64,000 bases of DNA, taken from positions 484,001-548,000 of the forward strand of contig JACDTU010000005.1 in NCBI GenBank assembly GCA_022376465.1, written 5' to 3'. The stretch comes from Cubamyces lactineus (taxonomy: Eukaryota > Basidiomycota > Agaricomycetes > Polyporales > Polyporaceae). A program made the translations under genes and the position numbers. Below are positions 11,901 to 23,558 of this stretch, piece by piece (position 1 is the stretch's first letter; each line of letters begins with the position of its first letter). The notes beneath the pieces were generated by a model. That model worked only from the letters and a program-made list of their open reading frames with translations. It did not search any database and was not told where the DNA came from.

Positions 11901-12458
11901 ACTCTGTTCACCATACTCCATTTGCACTTTGAACTTCCCTCAACCCCATAACTTACATGTCTCAGATAACTCTCATGGTACTACTGACATGAGGCCATTG
12001 CTTACTGAGCTATTGTCTACATCTTATCTCTTGGCACTTATTTTTCCATATTTATTCTATACCGGCCTATTCTGGACATCTCTCATTGTTTCTATCGGGT
12101 TTCTTACTTAGTATAAATACTGCCCCAGAATGTAGTAGCTACTCAGTTTGGAAATCTTATTACACTGACTTACTAGTTCGAAGTCCGACACTCAACCCCA
12201 ATCTCCTGGTCTGACCAACCTTTGTTCTCTTCCTATCCTTCTCCCTTGACCCTGACCCCAAGTCTGTACTCTGACCCCTTTTTAGTCTGACCTCTGAGTC
12301 TGCAAATAGAGGGCCTCTGAGTCAGAGCCCATGCATAACTAATAGTTTTTGCAAAAGTCCTCACCTAGTGCTAGTCTAACCTCTGGTTATACCCCGGCCC
12401 CAAACTCTGTTGAAGTCCAACCACTGGAGTTGTTCTCCTGGGCGGCATGGTCCTAACA
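11895..12458 (+). repeat. 5'-truncated LTR of the element-B family
   Basis: The 3' end (CATGGTCCTAACA) and most of the LTR body match the LTRs at 31327-32019 and 38396-39113, including the TATAAATACTGCCCCAGAATG promoter segment at 12112. The first 100-150 bp of the LTR are missing. It sits directly on the truncated end of the DUF6532 gene. Its central 212 bp are almost identical to the fragment at 23345-23558. Confidence 0.85.
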
Positions 12459-13040
12459 GCTTGTGTGAGCTTGTAGCAGTTGTCTTGTAGTGATGTACAC
12501 AGTGAGGCCAAGGCTGTATCACCAACATGCCGACTTGTTGTACCGTGGTCATATTGAGTTTGTACTGTGCTTGCATGGTGTTGTTAGGCTTGCACTGTGC
12601 TTGTCATGTTTGTAGCTGCAGTAAATGTACCCATTCAAAGTGCCTCATGGCCTTGAAGATGCCCCAGCAGAACCTGTATCACCACTATGTGTGCCCATGA
12701 GGTTGCAGACATTGTCTGGCATTATTGTACATAACACAGCCAAGCTGGTACCAACATCACAGGGTAGTGTGTCAGTGCAAGTACATAGACATCCTCCTGA
12801 TGTGCTGTACACGCTCTAAACGAGCTTGTGATATGGTCACATGTGCTTGTACCAGACTTATGTCAACATGTACAGAGATAGGCTCACGGACTTTGAGTGT
12901 GTATTGTTGAAGGGGGTCTCACAAACGCTAGAATACAATGGAGAAGGGCTAATATAATATCAACATTAACCGGCGAATATCTAGGAGTGTGTACAAGGGT
13001 GCATATGTCAATCTCATGGGCATGGCAGTGGCAAGAGCTA
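12459..13040. other. Non-coding interval
   Basis: No gene is supported. The DNA is rich in imperfect repeats of CTTGTG/GTACA-type words and contains no long ORF with a recognisable product. Confidence 0.5.
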
Positions 13041-14990
13041 AGGTGCGAAATGAAAAAATGTTGAGAGGATAAGGTGCCACAGGTGGTTACCTAACCTACC
13101 ATAAGGGAAATTAGTCACAGCATCTAATGTGGCCAGTGGAATACACTGTCGCGTGCTATGGGCACTTGTTGAGGCGGACTTGAGGGCTCGCATGCGGGTG
13201 TCTTGTGACTGTAAAGCGAGCTGAGGTAAGCCCACCTGGGACTGTGATTCTGCCTGTTAGCAGTCCCACTTTGTACTTCAACAGGCGCATCGACTTGACA
13301 AGCAGCAGCCGGTCATAGCAACATCCACGGCTGATCCAATGCTTGATCTCCTCTGGATGGTGAGCACTTGAGAGCCGGGCCTGACAACTTCGCAGTCAAG
13401 AAATCATTATCAATAGCATAGGGTGACTTACCTTACTCTCCACAGAGCCCATTGCCTTTTCAAAATCAATTCATGCCTTTCTAGAAGACATAGCCAGCAG
13501 GAATACAATGCCTTCATATCAAGGACTTTGAAGCAATTGAGTGGGTCGTTGAACCAATCCCGTAGGCCTTTAGGGACTTTGACAGGTACAATGGCCATCA
13601 TCTCTGAAGCTGTAGACAGCAGGTTCAGTCACACTGCTTCGCCGAGCCCGAATTGTCTTCTTCATAGCTGCACTAGCACCAGCCAGCGGCAAATCAGTGG
13701 AGTGGATGTCAGAGGATGTGGGATTTTCAGGGCTCGGAGGCTGAGGTGCAATCCTCTCAGGAGAGGAGTTGTGGACAGGGTCAGCCAGGGTGTGTTGTTG
13801 GCAGCATTTGGCATGTTCAGCGATGCATCTGAATCATCGCTGGTTGAAGCCAATGGCCTGTTTGTGGTGGGCACTGATGAGCTTTCTCGGCACTCTTCTT
13901 CTCAGTCAAAGTGAGAGCGGGAACCATGTCACTTTGAGTTTGAAGCTAGTAGCACTCATCAAAGGCTTCATGCAGCTTCGCTTGCTTTGTAAGTTTGCTG
14001 TTTGCTGCTCTTTCCAATCCACCTTGTCATCCTTATCATCAGGCTCAGAGCCATTGCTGCTCTTCTCAGACCCGGACTTGTCATCATCTCTTTCTCTGAA
14101 CACTACAACCCTCTCCAGCAGCCTTCGCTCCTTCATCGTCTTCGGTCTTGTGCTAGTAATAACAGCTTGAGGTTAGTACTTGCCAATATACGTAGCGACA
14201 CAGGGGCCGAAAGACTCACATCCGGGCTCAATCTTGATCCTTCAGCTTCTTTGTTGTACGCCAAGTATGCGTTGTGGAGCTTCCTGATAATGTCTGGCTT
14301 TATAACTACCCTGGACCAATTTGGTTTTGAGATGGCATCTGTCAGAGTTTACTTCCGAAAATTGTACAAGTTCAGTGCTCTGTGGGTGCGCAGTACCTCC
14401 TCTTTGTGTATAGGTAAAACCTTTGTGAAAATGGCACTGTCAGGGTTATATGTACCATCCCAGGGAGTGGCTAGCTTGGAGGACCAATGCAAGTAATAGA
14501 AGGACAAGCATATTTCTTGTTCAATGTGAATGTCATTCAGCCGGTCTTGCGCGTGCCTGTCTCTATATACAACAGTAAGGAATTTGAACAATTTGTTAGA
14601 ACATATCAAATGAGTGCTGTGATCTCACAACAAAGGTGATCCATCGACGATGACCCTAGAGCAGCAAGCGAGGACAGCGAGGCATGTACAGCAGCTTCGA
14701 GGTGAGCCCCTGCCTTCTCCACAGCATATGTATGCCGAGATGCTGCAATAGCAGCAAGGAAGGTGTCATCCTAGGATTCGCCCGTATAGCTGTGGGGACA
14801 GTTCTCGCACTCGGTATGCAAAGGATGCCAGCACGGAGTTGACTCTGCAGGCAGTCGTGCCAGCTTGGTTGGGCATTCATTGTCAGAAGATTGCAGTGAG
14901 GAACGGAGTGGTCGCTTGCCAAGAGCCTGTGCCGAAGTAGAGGGGATAGCATGTTGAGGTGTTGGGCGTCCTGCACTGTTTGGAGCGATG
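13040..14990 (-). pseudogene. Unrecognised minus-strand gene or remnant
   Basis: Several minus-strand coding islands look genuine by composition. One at about 14600-14220 encodes RDRHAQDRLNDIHIEQEICL...SKLATPWDGTYNPDSAIF and continues to SRVVIKPDIIRKLHNAYLAY before a GTGAGT-type donor at about 14222. Another at 14136-13906 encodes a charged segment (RERDDDKSGSEKSSNGSEPD). A third at 14990-14771 is Ser/Pro-rich. I cannot name the family. It lies downstream of, and on the same strand as, the CxC5-CxC6 gene, so it could be another gene of the same KDZ transposon or an unrelated host remnant. Boundaries are approximate. Confidence 0.35.
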
Positions 14991-15150
14991 CAAGTTAGGA
15001 TATGAAGGGGGAAGAAAGAATGGCGTGCGTACATACCTGTCAATATGCCGCAGACTGAGCGTAGCTAAATCATCATCATCAAGCGCGCTATGGACGCAGC
15101 ACCCTCCTGCAACCTCGCAATGTTTGGCACAGAAGCCTCAGTTGCATTGA

Positions 15151-17142
15151 TCAGCAACGCGGCTTGAGGCGCACTGACGCACTTGACACTGTCGGGCACT
15201 CCCGCACAATAGCATGGTATCCTCCGAACCATACGTTTGTTTGCTCCGCACGAGATGAATTGAAGGACCACGTGCCATCATCGTTGAGGAGCTCCGGGAA
15301 ACAGTACGGATTGCAGTGGAAGGAGCACTCAACCTCTGTCTTCTTATGCTTTGACTTCCAGTGAAAAACATCGACGGGAAGACCAATGGATTCATGGAGA
15401 TCTTCACCTGGCGTAGCCCGGCAGTGCTTGAAGAGGCCACAGTTGTTGTTGTAGTGGATGAAACACAGCATTGATCCTGGGACAGAGTACCTATTATTGA
15501 GCATCTTCTGCTCATGGTTAGTGAGCATGAAGGGTTACCAGTCATTGTAATCAACCTACCCGAACCTGGCTGAGTGACTCTGAACCATAGAATGTTTCCC
15601 GGCATGTGATGATTCCGCAAGGATGAACAATGAGTTGCTCATTGTGTGTGCGCCGCTGTCCGAACTGAGCATGTAGCCGGTGATTGCCCTCCGCAGGCTT
15701 CTCAGGGCACAGGTCGAGCTCAATCTCTTCATCAACTGGTGCATCAGGCATAACAGCGTCCATAGGATGCGCCACCTGGGCTTGCTGTAAATGTTTGTGA
15801 TGTGGTGTTCTTCAATAGCAGAATGAGGCTCGCATGTACGATGGCCCTGGCGATGTGGGAGAGAACATCCCTCGACCGTGCAAAAGGATGCCTGATTTTT
15901 GTGTATTGCACACCAGTGATCCTGCGGGGTACGGAGGTCACCAGAGCAGCCGTGCACTCCGCAGCATGGACGGCCAATATCAATTCCATCCATAATGACA
16001 TAGTCCACGTAACCTGATATCATGTTAGTTTCTGTCTATTAGGGAATAGAAGCTGCGAGCCTACGGGTAATACCATCCTCGTCATTGTAACAGCGTACGC
16101 AGCGGGTGCACCAATGAGCAAACTCCAGTTGTCCACTTCGCTCAATCCGCTCGCTGCGCCATCGCATTGCCTCTGTGAAGCGATCCTTTTGCAGGCAATC
16201 ATTGGGGACTTCGAGGACACCACCATGACGTTCGGCATCCTGTATCAGGGCAAGAATCACAAAGCCATCCCATGTGTGTGAGGTACGGAGACGGAATCGG
16301 GGATCTGCAGCATCAGCGGGCAACAGCTTGGCCATTGACTGTTTATATATGTATGCAGCATTTGTTGCAGACGTCCAGGAGAGGACCGAGAGAGAGGTAA
16401 AGTGTTCTAAGACTGCCTGATCAACATATTTGTGGCCTGAGACCTGGACGAAATCTGGAATGCCGCCATAGTATTGACGCTTGCCACTACGAACAATGTA
16501 GTTTGGGTGATAGACTGCCTTGCAGCCTGCAGATAAGTCTGGTGTATAAAATATCAAAGAGACATTTGAATAAAGAACGTACGCCCACACGAAAGCTGGA
16601 CAGCATATGCATCATATACACCATTGGCAGCTGTGAACACCTGGACACGAGTAGGTGCATCCCACAGACGGAGTAGAGTGCCGTGCCCTGGACAACTTGG
16701 AATGGTGCAGACATAGGTTTCTGGGTACAACATATGATCGCCTTTGCAGCCATCCAAGAAGAAAGCAGGAACATATATTGGCATAGACAACATACACAGG
16801 AATATGTCTCTATCCAACGCCTCTCCCTGTCCGTCCTCATTGATGCACTCAACCTCCTCCAGCATAGACAAACCACATGTCCAAATATGAAACCCTACAG
16901 CAAGCCATAGCTGGCGTATACACTCTTTGGCCACACCAATACGACAGCTGAGGAATGAGAGGATGTGAGGGGGTAACTCTACAGGTGGAATAGCTGGATT
17001 CCACTTGGAGGGAGGGAAGTCGGTGTAGAATCACTGGGTCGAGCTCGGAACTTAGTCGTATAAAGTTCAGCAAGGTACACAGCTCAATAGAAGCTGCCAA
17101 GGGAGCCGTAGACAAAGCCGACATCAGCATAGACAAGACCAT
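15151..17142 (-). CDS. CxC5-CxC6 cysteine-cluster protein associated with KDZ transposases
   Basis: The ATG at 17142-17140 opens a helical N-terminus (MVLSMLMSALSTAPLAASIE). Then come the CxC5 hallmarks: YPETYVCTIPSCPGHGTLLR at about 16735, the zinc-ribbon-like SCG...KAVYHPNYIVRSGKRQYYGG (16600-16460), VLSWTSATNAAYIYKQSM, and FTEAMRWRSERI...FAHWCTRCVRCY near 16100. CxC6 follows: DGIDIGRPCCGVHGCSGDL...CAIHKNQASFCTVEGC at about 15985-15870. The gene ends with the conserved FGQRRTHNEQLIVHPCGII segment, a YNNNC stretch and DVFHWKSKHKKTE...AEQTNVWFGGYHAIVRE (15440-15200). Introns separate these blocks. These genes ride with KDZ transposons in basidiomycetes; the clusters are predicted Zn-binding DNA-interaction modules. 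Nearly all domain blocks are intact, unlike the KDZ gene nearby. The exact 3' end is uncertain because the frame is lost after about 15200. Confidence 0.82.
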
Positions 17143-17727
17143 GGTGGTTGAAACTCGAAACGGACATAGGTCATGCATCCGCAGAGCGGGTCAGTGGCAC
17201 GGGCGCTACTATTACGGGCGCTTCCGAGGGGGGAGTGGGGGGGAGCGGGAGTTCGTGGAATGTGTACGTTCTCCGACCTTTACTGATCTTGACATTCTCC
17301 AAGGAGCATTTTTGGCCACTATCTACTTATCGTTTTGCAGGGCGCTGTAAAGGCTCCACAGGACCCCGAGTAATGCTCACAGAGGCCTATTACTGAGTCC
17401 AGACTACAACGATGGCCATGCCCCACACCGACCGGACCAAACTGGAGCCACTTGGGCGGGTTAGGCCACACAAGTCCGGACCAAAGGCGCCGTTTCACGG
17501 TGCCGACGCGCGAAATTGTCATTTTGAATAGGCCTCATTTCCTAATCTGGACCAAACCGGCCACTTTGAAGAGGATGCTTGGTGCAGAGTCCGGACCAAA
17601 ACCACCTCTGAGACCCAAAATTTGGCTCAGACCAAAACATGGAAATGCGGGCTCCGCCAGAACAGGCTTCTTCAACCATTATCCAGGGTCCTGGCTCTAC
17701 CCGCACTCGGGCAGTGGTCTCGCTCAA

Positions 17728-17812
17728 TAGTGTTGTTCCTGCAGATCGAATGAGGAAAACTCGAGCTCTGCGAGTCGGGTTCTCGAATTGACTCGCAAGT
17801 TGTGAGGTAGGA
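17728..17812 (+). repeat. Left-end fragment of the hAT MITE family
   Basis: It begins TAGTGTTGTTCC and continues AAAACTCGAGCTCTGCGAGT...TTGACTCGCAAGTTGTGAG, matching the left end of the complete MITE at 46615. No right end was found nearby, so it is probably truncated. Confidence 0.5.
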
Positions 17813-18895
17813 GAATTGCCCCAAGAACCAACCTCTCTTGAATTCCAGCGGCGAAAGTCCGAGTTCATCCCTTCCACTGGCATGGCTACACGAAGCACAG
17901 CACATCAAAACTTCGTGGAAAACATGATTAATGCTAAACCGCGAAGGGCTTCGGTGATGTATGTTCATGCAAGTCTACCATTTCCATCCAAGTTCCAGGC
18001 TTATGCGAATGCAGTCCTTAAGCTCTGCATGACCATACATCCGCACTAATCACGGGAAGCAACTGAATCGCACAATCCCGTTCGGTTTGTATCAAGTGAG
18101 TACAAGGTGCAGCGCAAGTGGAAAGGCACGGTGCAGGGAAGCCACGTGTGACGGACTTTGAGCGGATCTACCGAAGGAGCTGTACTTCTCCAGGATAGCG
18201 GGTACATCACATCTGCATCATGTGGTCTCGTTTCACGCTGAGTGCCGACTTCTTTGTCCTCGTACACCTTCTTTGGTGGCCTAGTGCGAGTGAAATACAG
18301 AAATACAGCCTCTTTCGCTCGTACGCACCCCACCAGCCATCATCCCATCTACTTCCTCACCTCGTCCTGATACCGTCATGCAGTCTGATGCTGGCTCAAC
18401 GCAAGAGAATCAAAGCCCCTATGTCGAAAAGGTGCAAGACCATAGTTGTATTCGGTCCCATGGCCGATGATGACCACGCTTTCAGTCATCCTACCTTCAC
18501 ACAAACTTCTCGCAAAGTCCTCCTCTCAACCTACTCTCAGAATCGTGGTTTTCGAACGAGTCTGACTTGGACTCTGGTTGCTTTCCATATCACAACCCTG
18601 TTGGGCTGTCCGAATTGTCGGCAGACAACGGTAGTATCCCCATACACGCACCCTCTCCTGTCTTGCATTACACCACCTCAGTGCTTGCCTTACTAGACTC
18701 CTCAAATGACTCTGGCCTATGTCCTGTTGACTCGGCTAGTCTTGTCGAAGAAGTGAGGTATACAGTGCAGGGGAAAAGCAGTTTACGCGAGGGACGAATC
18801 GATGCATCCCAGATCATCTCTCGCACAATTTCAGGATTCCCCACGGACCTCAACTCGGGCGGGCCAAACACTCGAGTCGAGGGCGAAAAGGCGCC

Positions 18896-19144
18896 GTCCA
18901 GGGACACCAGCCGCACGCCGACAGGTCATGCAGTGCTGAATCTTGACGATCGGCACAATGCATTCCTCCGATGTGTGTCCGAGACTGTCGGTTTCACTGT
19001 CATGAATCCGTACGTGTGGTTTTCCATGCCGCCATAAGACGACCATTGATCTGCGCATCTCAAGCAACGAGAGCAAACCATCCGCCAAGGCACAGTCGAG
19101 AGACACTAGCCGCACGCCGACAGGTCGTGCGAAGATGAATCTAT
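18896..19144. repeat. Direct repeat, about 50 bp units 199 bp apart
   Basis: The core AGCCGCACGCCGACAGGTC occurs at about 18909-18927 and again at 19108-19126, with flanking similarity on both sides (GTC-AG-GACAC and TGAATCT). Spacing is 199 bp. No function is evident. Confidence 0.6.
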
Positions 19145-20160
19145 GGGACATACACCGACGATGGGCAATCAGAGACATACAGACATTCGCCGCACAGTTC
19201 ACATGAAGCTTCATGCGTCAAATAATGCTCTGACTGCTTGGACAATCCAACCGCATGGATTACATATTCAATCAGCTGAATACATAGATTCGATCGAAGA
19301 TGTATGATGCGCATAGTGCCTGCCTAGGCTCAGAAGAGCAAACTCGCACCTGTGCTGATGCACCCTCTACCTGCCTCTTGTGCTGGCAGCTTTTGCGCGA
19401 AGACTCTTCCCTCTGATATATTGCCTGGCGAAGTCTCTATTTCCTCCCATGTGACTCTAAAACTCCCTTCAGCAACTCCCCCTGTGCAACTTCCTTCCAT
19501 TCTGATCTGGGGCCTCTTGCAAGCCTATCCTAGCTCATTGTGACCATGCTACTCCTTTCGTAAAGACGCCGCCTCTCTTGTGAACACTCTGCTTTGCTTG
19601 TGAACTGCCTGCCCTCCTTAACGGATTATAGCAAGGCAGTGAAAGTCAGTGAAGATAGCACTATATCATTTGCGAGGCAACCCGAAGCCTATATATAGGA
19701 ATGTGCTAGAGAGTTGTACAGTTCACTAGCCTTGTGATGCACCCACGGAGACTTGATAGGTGCTGGTGAACTTGTAGCACGGGCCAGCCATGTAAAATAC
19801 ATGTGCTGGGTGTCTGGACATGACAGAGAACTTCATCCCCTTCATACCACACATGCCCCTATCATTAGAGTCTTTCAGCTGCAAACCCTTTTTTCACAAA
19901 TACATTCTTTACTAATCTATAACTTGATACCCACTGCTAACCCTGTGACTGCGAACTCTGCGACTGCGAACCCTGCGACCTTGTATCCTGCGACTGCGAG
20001 CCTTCAAAATCTGCGAAACTGCGAACTGTGAACCGCGAACTGCAAACTATGAAGACAGCGAACCTGTGGAACCTGTGACCCTTGCAAGTTTAGGGTGGAA
20101 GGTTGGGAGTGCTATGTCAGGAGTTGTTTGTGCAGAAGCTAGCTACATTCCCCTCTTTCT

Positions 20161-20178
20161 CCCCCCCCCCCCCCCCCC
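20161..20178. repeat. Poly-C tract (18 C)
   Basis: An uninterrupted run of 18 cytosines just upstream of the KDZ coding region. Such runs are unstable and are also a common sequencing or assembly weak point. Confidence 0.95.
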
Positions 20179-20235
20179 ATACTCAGCAAAGTCCACAAAC
20201 CTGCGAACTGCAAACCTCCAACACTTCAACACTTC

Positions 20236-23200
20236 ATGGTTTTAGGTGCGCTGAAGCGCAAAAGTCCTGGTGGTTCTCATAGGACCTCCCACAAGAAGCC
20301 TCACATCAAAGCAATTTCCGTCTCGGATGGCTCTCAAGTTTTGCAAGTTGTCCAAAATGTATCTATATCGAACATTTCAAAGGGACATATTGGGGTGCGC
20401 AAGAAGACAGAGGAGGTCACTCTACGACCTGAAGATATCCCCTGCGAGGATGATGTCCGCAATGACAGCCCCGTGCACTCCACCACCATTGTACCACACC
20501 CAGACAACAGGGGGCTCATAGGTGTATTTCCCTCTGAGTCGGCATTCAGCAGGCGTAGAAAGAGGCAGGGCAACCATCATGGCATCATGAGGTTAACCTG
20601 CTCACTACATACCACATAGGATAAAATCCGAGTTACGCTTCCGTTCATACCAGTTTTCCTGGACGACCTTTTGCATTTCAAAGGTCCTAGCGATTGCTTG
20701 GATGCAGGTCCGGTGCCATGCCGACGTTGCAGAGGTGCAGGACTGTGTCAGAGATCGCCATGGGGAAGAAGGGCTGGTTCTGCATTGGGTTGAGGTACGA
20801 CTCAATGACTTCGGCCTTTCACAAGCTATCATTACATCTTGTGTGGATAGGGATGGGCTCTGCCAGGCCACTTTGTGCGACGGTTGCTCTGCGACCTTGG
20901 GCTGATCATTCAGCTCGGACATCGCAGTTCTCCCTGCCCCCATCCTTGTGACAGGACCCGCCAGATTGTGATGGGAGACCTCATCCGCTTCTGTGATTGT
21001 GTGGGTGACGACAGGGCCATCTCCCACCAGTACATCTAGTTATTACGGGACAGATGGTTCCCTGCTACGACCTCCGTCCTGCCACTGCATTCACCTTCGA
21101 CCTCCTCAGCAAGTTTCTAGAGCTCAATTTCCAAGCCAAGACAAATCTGCATGACTACTTGAAGAACCTTGAACGCTTTACAGACAACTCAGGAGGATAC
21201 ACACCTCTGGTGCGTTCAGATATACATTTTCAAACTTGGTTATGGATGCTAACGTGCATACATCTACAGTACCGTTACAAGCAGTTTTTGCGCTGCATGC
21301 ATCTACACCAATATTTCACAATGCTGAAGAGATCCAGTGGCCATGACCCCTCCGGCGTCATTGGAATAGCCAATAGAGATCTTGCAGTGGAATGCCCGGT
21401 GTGCCCACATGCAATCAGGTGGAGGTAAGTTGAGGTCACAGAACTTGCTCAAGCGCATGCACGAATTGACAGAGACAATGCAACTTGATCCGGATGCAGC
21501 CCTGTACATCCGTTACTTGATTTCCCAGAAACACTACCATGGGCCAAATCACTTGCAATACTCATTGAATTATCAGCAAAATCTTGGGAGAACATACAGC
21601 AAGGGTATTTGAATCCCAGTGGTCACACCTCAACCCAATCGCCATCAGCAAACACGAGATGAGCCCTGGCGCGCGACACAAAGTCCTCAATGACACCTGG
21701 GGCACCTGGAACTGGCAGTCATCGTGCTGATCCCTGTGACCACCACAGGTACTGATCTCCTGCACGCACTTCGGGAAGCATGAGAGATGTGTGCCATTCA
21801 GAAGCAGAATGTTGAACGTTACCCCAGCACGTTCATGCCCGACCTTATTGCTCAATGGAAGAAGATGGTGGAGAGACATGGAATCAAAATCCATCCAAGC
21901 CAGACCCGTACGAGGAAATGTCGATTTGTACGTTATTGCCACCACTTGCACACTGTGCATGACCCTGATCTCGCCCTATCTTCCAGCTAACTCCATAAAG
22001 CATGCCAAACTCGAACTAGCTATGGAGGAGGACAAGGAGTATGCACAAGGAACACTTCCAATACATGAGGTCACTCCCGGCATATTCGTGCAGCTAGGGC
22101 TCAAGCTCGAAGAGCAATAGTAAGTGTTTTGGGATACTACTACTTACAGGAGCTAATCACGATCTGCAGACTCGCAGACAAGGCGAGAGCACCACATCCA
22201 CCACTGCGGAGATTCAAGAAAAGTGCACTGCTCTGCTACACCGTATAGAGCTCTGGCAGGCTATTCAAGACATTCATATGGCAATGGTACCTGCGCTGTG
22301 GAACTGTGAGGTGTCCACGGGCCTTCCCTCTGGCAATCCAATACCCTCAACCCATGTCAAAGATGAGTTCATCAAGGTTTGGCTACAATCCTCCCTGCCA
22401 ACTCAGACCCGCGTTCTCCCTGCTTTGTCAGGCCTGGTTCATTAGGAGGCTGAGTTATGGTTGGCACAACTGTCCGATAGCCTCGGATAAATCCGCTGAT
22501 ATCTCCGGGTGCTCACCGGCATCACAGAATTCAAGTGATTGAATGTCTCGGGTGCTGGGCAGCACATGAGTACTTGCATCCAGTCACTACAACAGCCACT
22601 TCCAAGACAAAGTCGCATGAGCAGCTGATCGATATCATGCAGCACGCGTGGCACTCGAGAGCCTCGATCCACAAGGCAACTGGTCGACCTGCTTCAAGCC
22701 GCTTTAAAGTGACAAATCCGGGGCCCCGTACGTGAGGACGACAACACGAGTGAAGGTCAACATCAAGTATCATGGATATCTCTTACTCCAACCGGCGTCG
22801 GCCCTCAGCAACCTTTGACACCCCTCGCTACTGCAGACCCTCAGGAATTCATTGAGAGCTTGCGCATGGAATGGGCCCAGTCCCGTGCCCGTGTGCAGCG
22901 TTGGGCTGAGGAGGACAAGCTCTTGGTCGAAGAGATGCACCGGGTACTGGTGTACTTTGCGTGGCAAGCTTTGTGGTGGCATGAAAACAGTCTCAAGCGG
23001 ACATATCCCCCCAGCTGTGTCTCGGCCTGCAAGCTTAAGTTGAAAAGCAGGCCGCGGTGCTTGATACTCTGAGGTTCCAATTTGCCTTGATGTGGGTCCT
23101 GTATCTTCAGGACACGTGTTCATTAAGGACGGGTTGAAGCCAGTCCCAGCGCGGCGTCAAGACACTGCTGGTACCTCAGTGTTGAAAGAGAGTTCTTCTG

Positions 23201-23253
23201 ATCCGGTGAGCGACAGCAAGTGCGACGATGAGGGCCAGGGTCGTGAAAACTAG
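20236..23253 (+). pseudogene. KDZ-type transposase, internally deleted
   Basis: The ATG at 20236 starts a basic N-terminus. A spliced segment (VTLPFIPVFLDDLLHFKG, about 20637) corresponds to the lead-in of the CxC2 region. The pre-catalytic block is clear at 21085-21430: PATAFTFDLLSKFLELNFQA...ERFTDNSGG, a canonical intron 21209-21268, then YRYKQFLRCMHL...SSGHDPSGV...AVECPVCPH. The post-catalytic block is clear too: SQWSHLNPIAISKHEMSPGA followed by RHKVLNDTWGTWNW (about 21615-21715), FMPDLIAQWKKMVERHG (21830), TLPIHEVTPGIFVQLGLKLE (22055) and EWAQSRARVQRWAEEDKLLV (22870). The roughly 1-kb RNase H-fold DDE core that normally lies between these blocks is replaced by only about 170 bp, so the enzyme is dead. 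Small frameshifts occur at about 20720, 21075 and 21780. The last frame ends at the TAG at 23251-23253. Confidence 0.82.
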
Positions 23254-23344
23254 TTGTACTGCAATTGATAGTCTGATTCTGTGGTTGCATTGCAGTACTT
23301 GTATTACATTTGTGATGTTGATGAAGGACACTGATTTCCATGAG

Positions 23345-23558
23345 AGTATAGATACTGCCCCAGAATGTAGTAGCTACTCAGTTTGGAAATCTTATTACAC
23401 TGACTTACTAGTTCGAAGTCCGACACTCAACCCCAATCTCCTGGTCTGACCAACCTTTGTTCTCTTCCTATCCTTCTCCCTTGACCCTGACCCCAAGTCT
23501 GTACTCTGACCCCTTTTTAGTCTGACCTCTGAGTCTGCAAATAGAGGACCTCTGAGTC
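23345..23558 (+). repeat. LTR fragment of the element-B family
   Basis: 212 bp matching the centre of the LTR (TATA box to the GCAAATAGAG segment), with only two differences from 12112-12326. Both LTR ends are missing. It directly follows the 3' part of the KDZ pseudogene. Confidence 0.85.

Larger units (their letters stand above)
17143..20235. other. Intergenic/remnant DNA between the divergent CxC and KDZ genes
   Basis: About 3.1 kb without a firm gene. It holds a GC-rich stretch with four copies of a CCGGACCAAA-like word (17432-17600), a left end of the hAT MITE family (17728-17812), a direct repeat (18896-18945 and 19095-19144), a possible coding fragment on the plus strand at 18567-19037 of unknown type, a TATATATA box at about 19691, and degenerate GCGAC/GCGAAC repeats (19935-20095) followed by a run of 18 C (20161-20178). 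Confidence 0.5.

Noticed and set aside
9000..17150. A TET/JBP dioxygenase gene, known to travel with KDZ elements in basidiomycetes
   Set aside because: I looked for the HxD and downstream His/Arg pattern in the coding islands of this block and did not find it.
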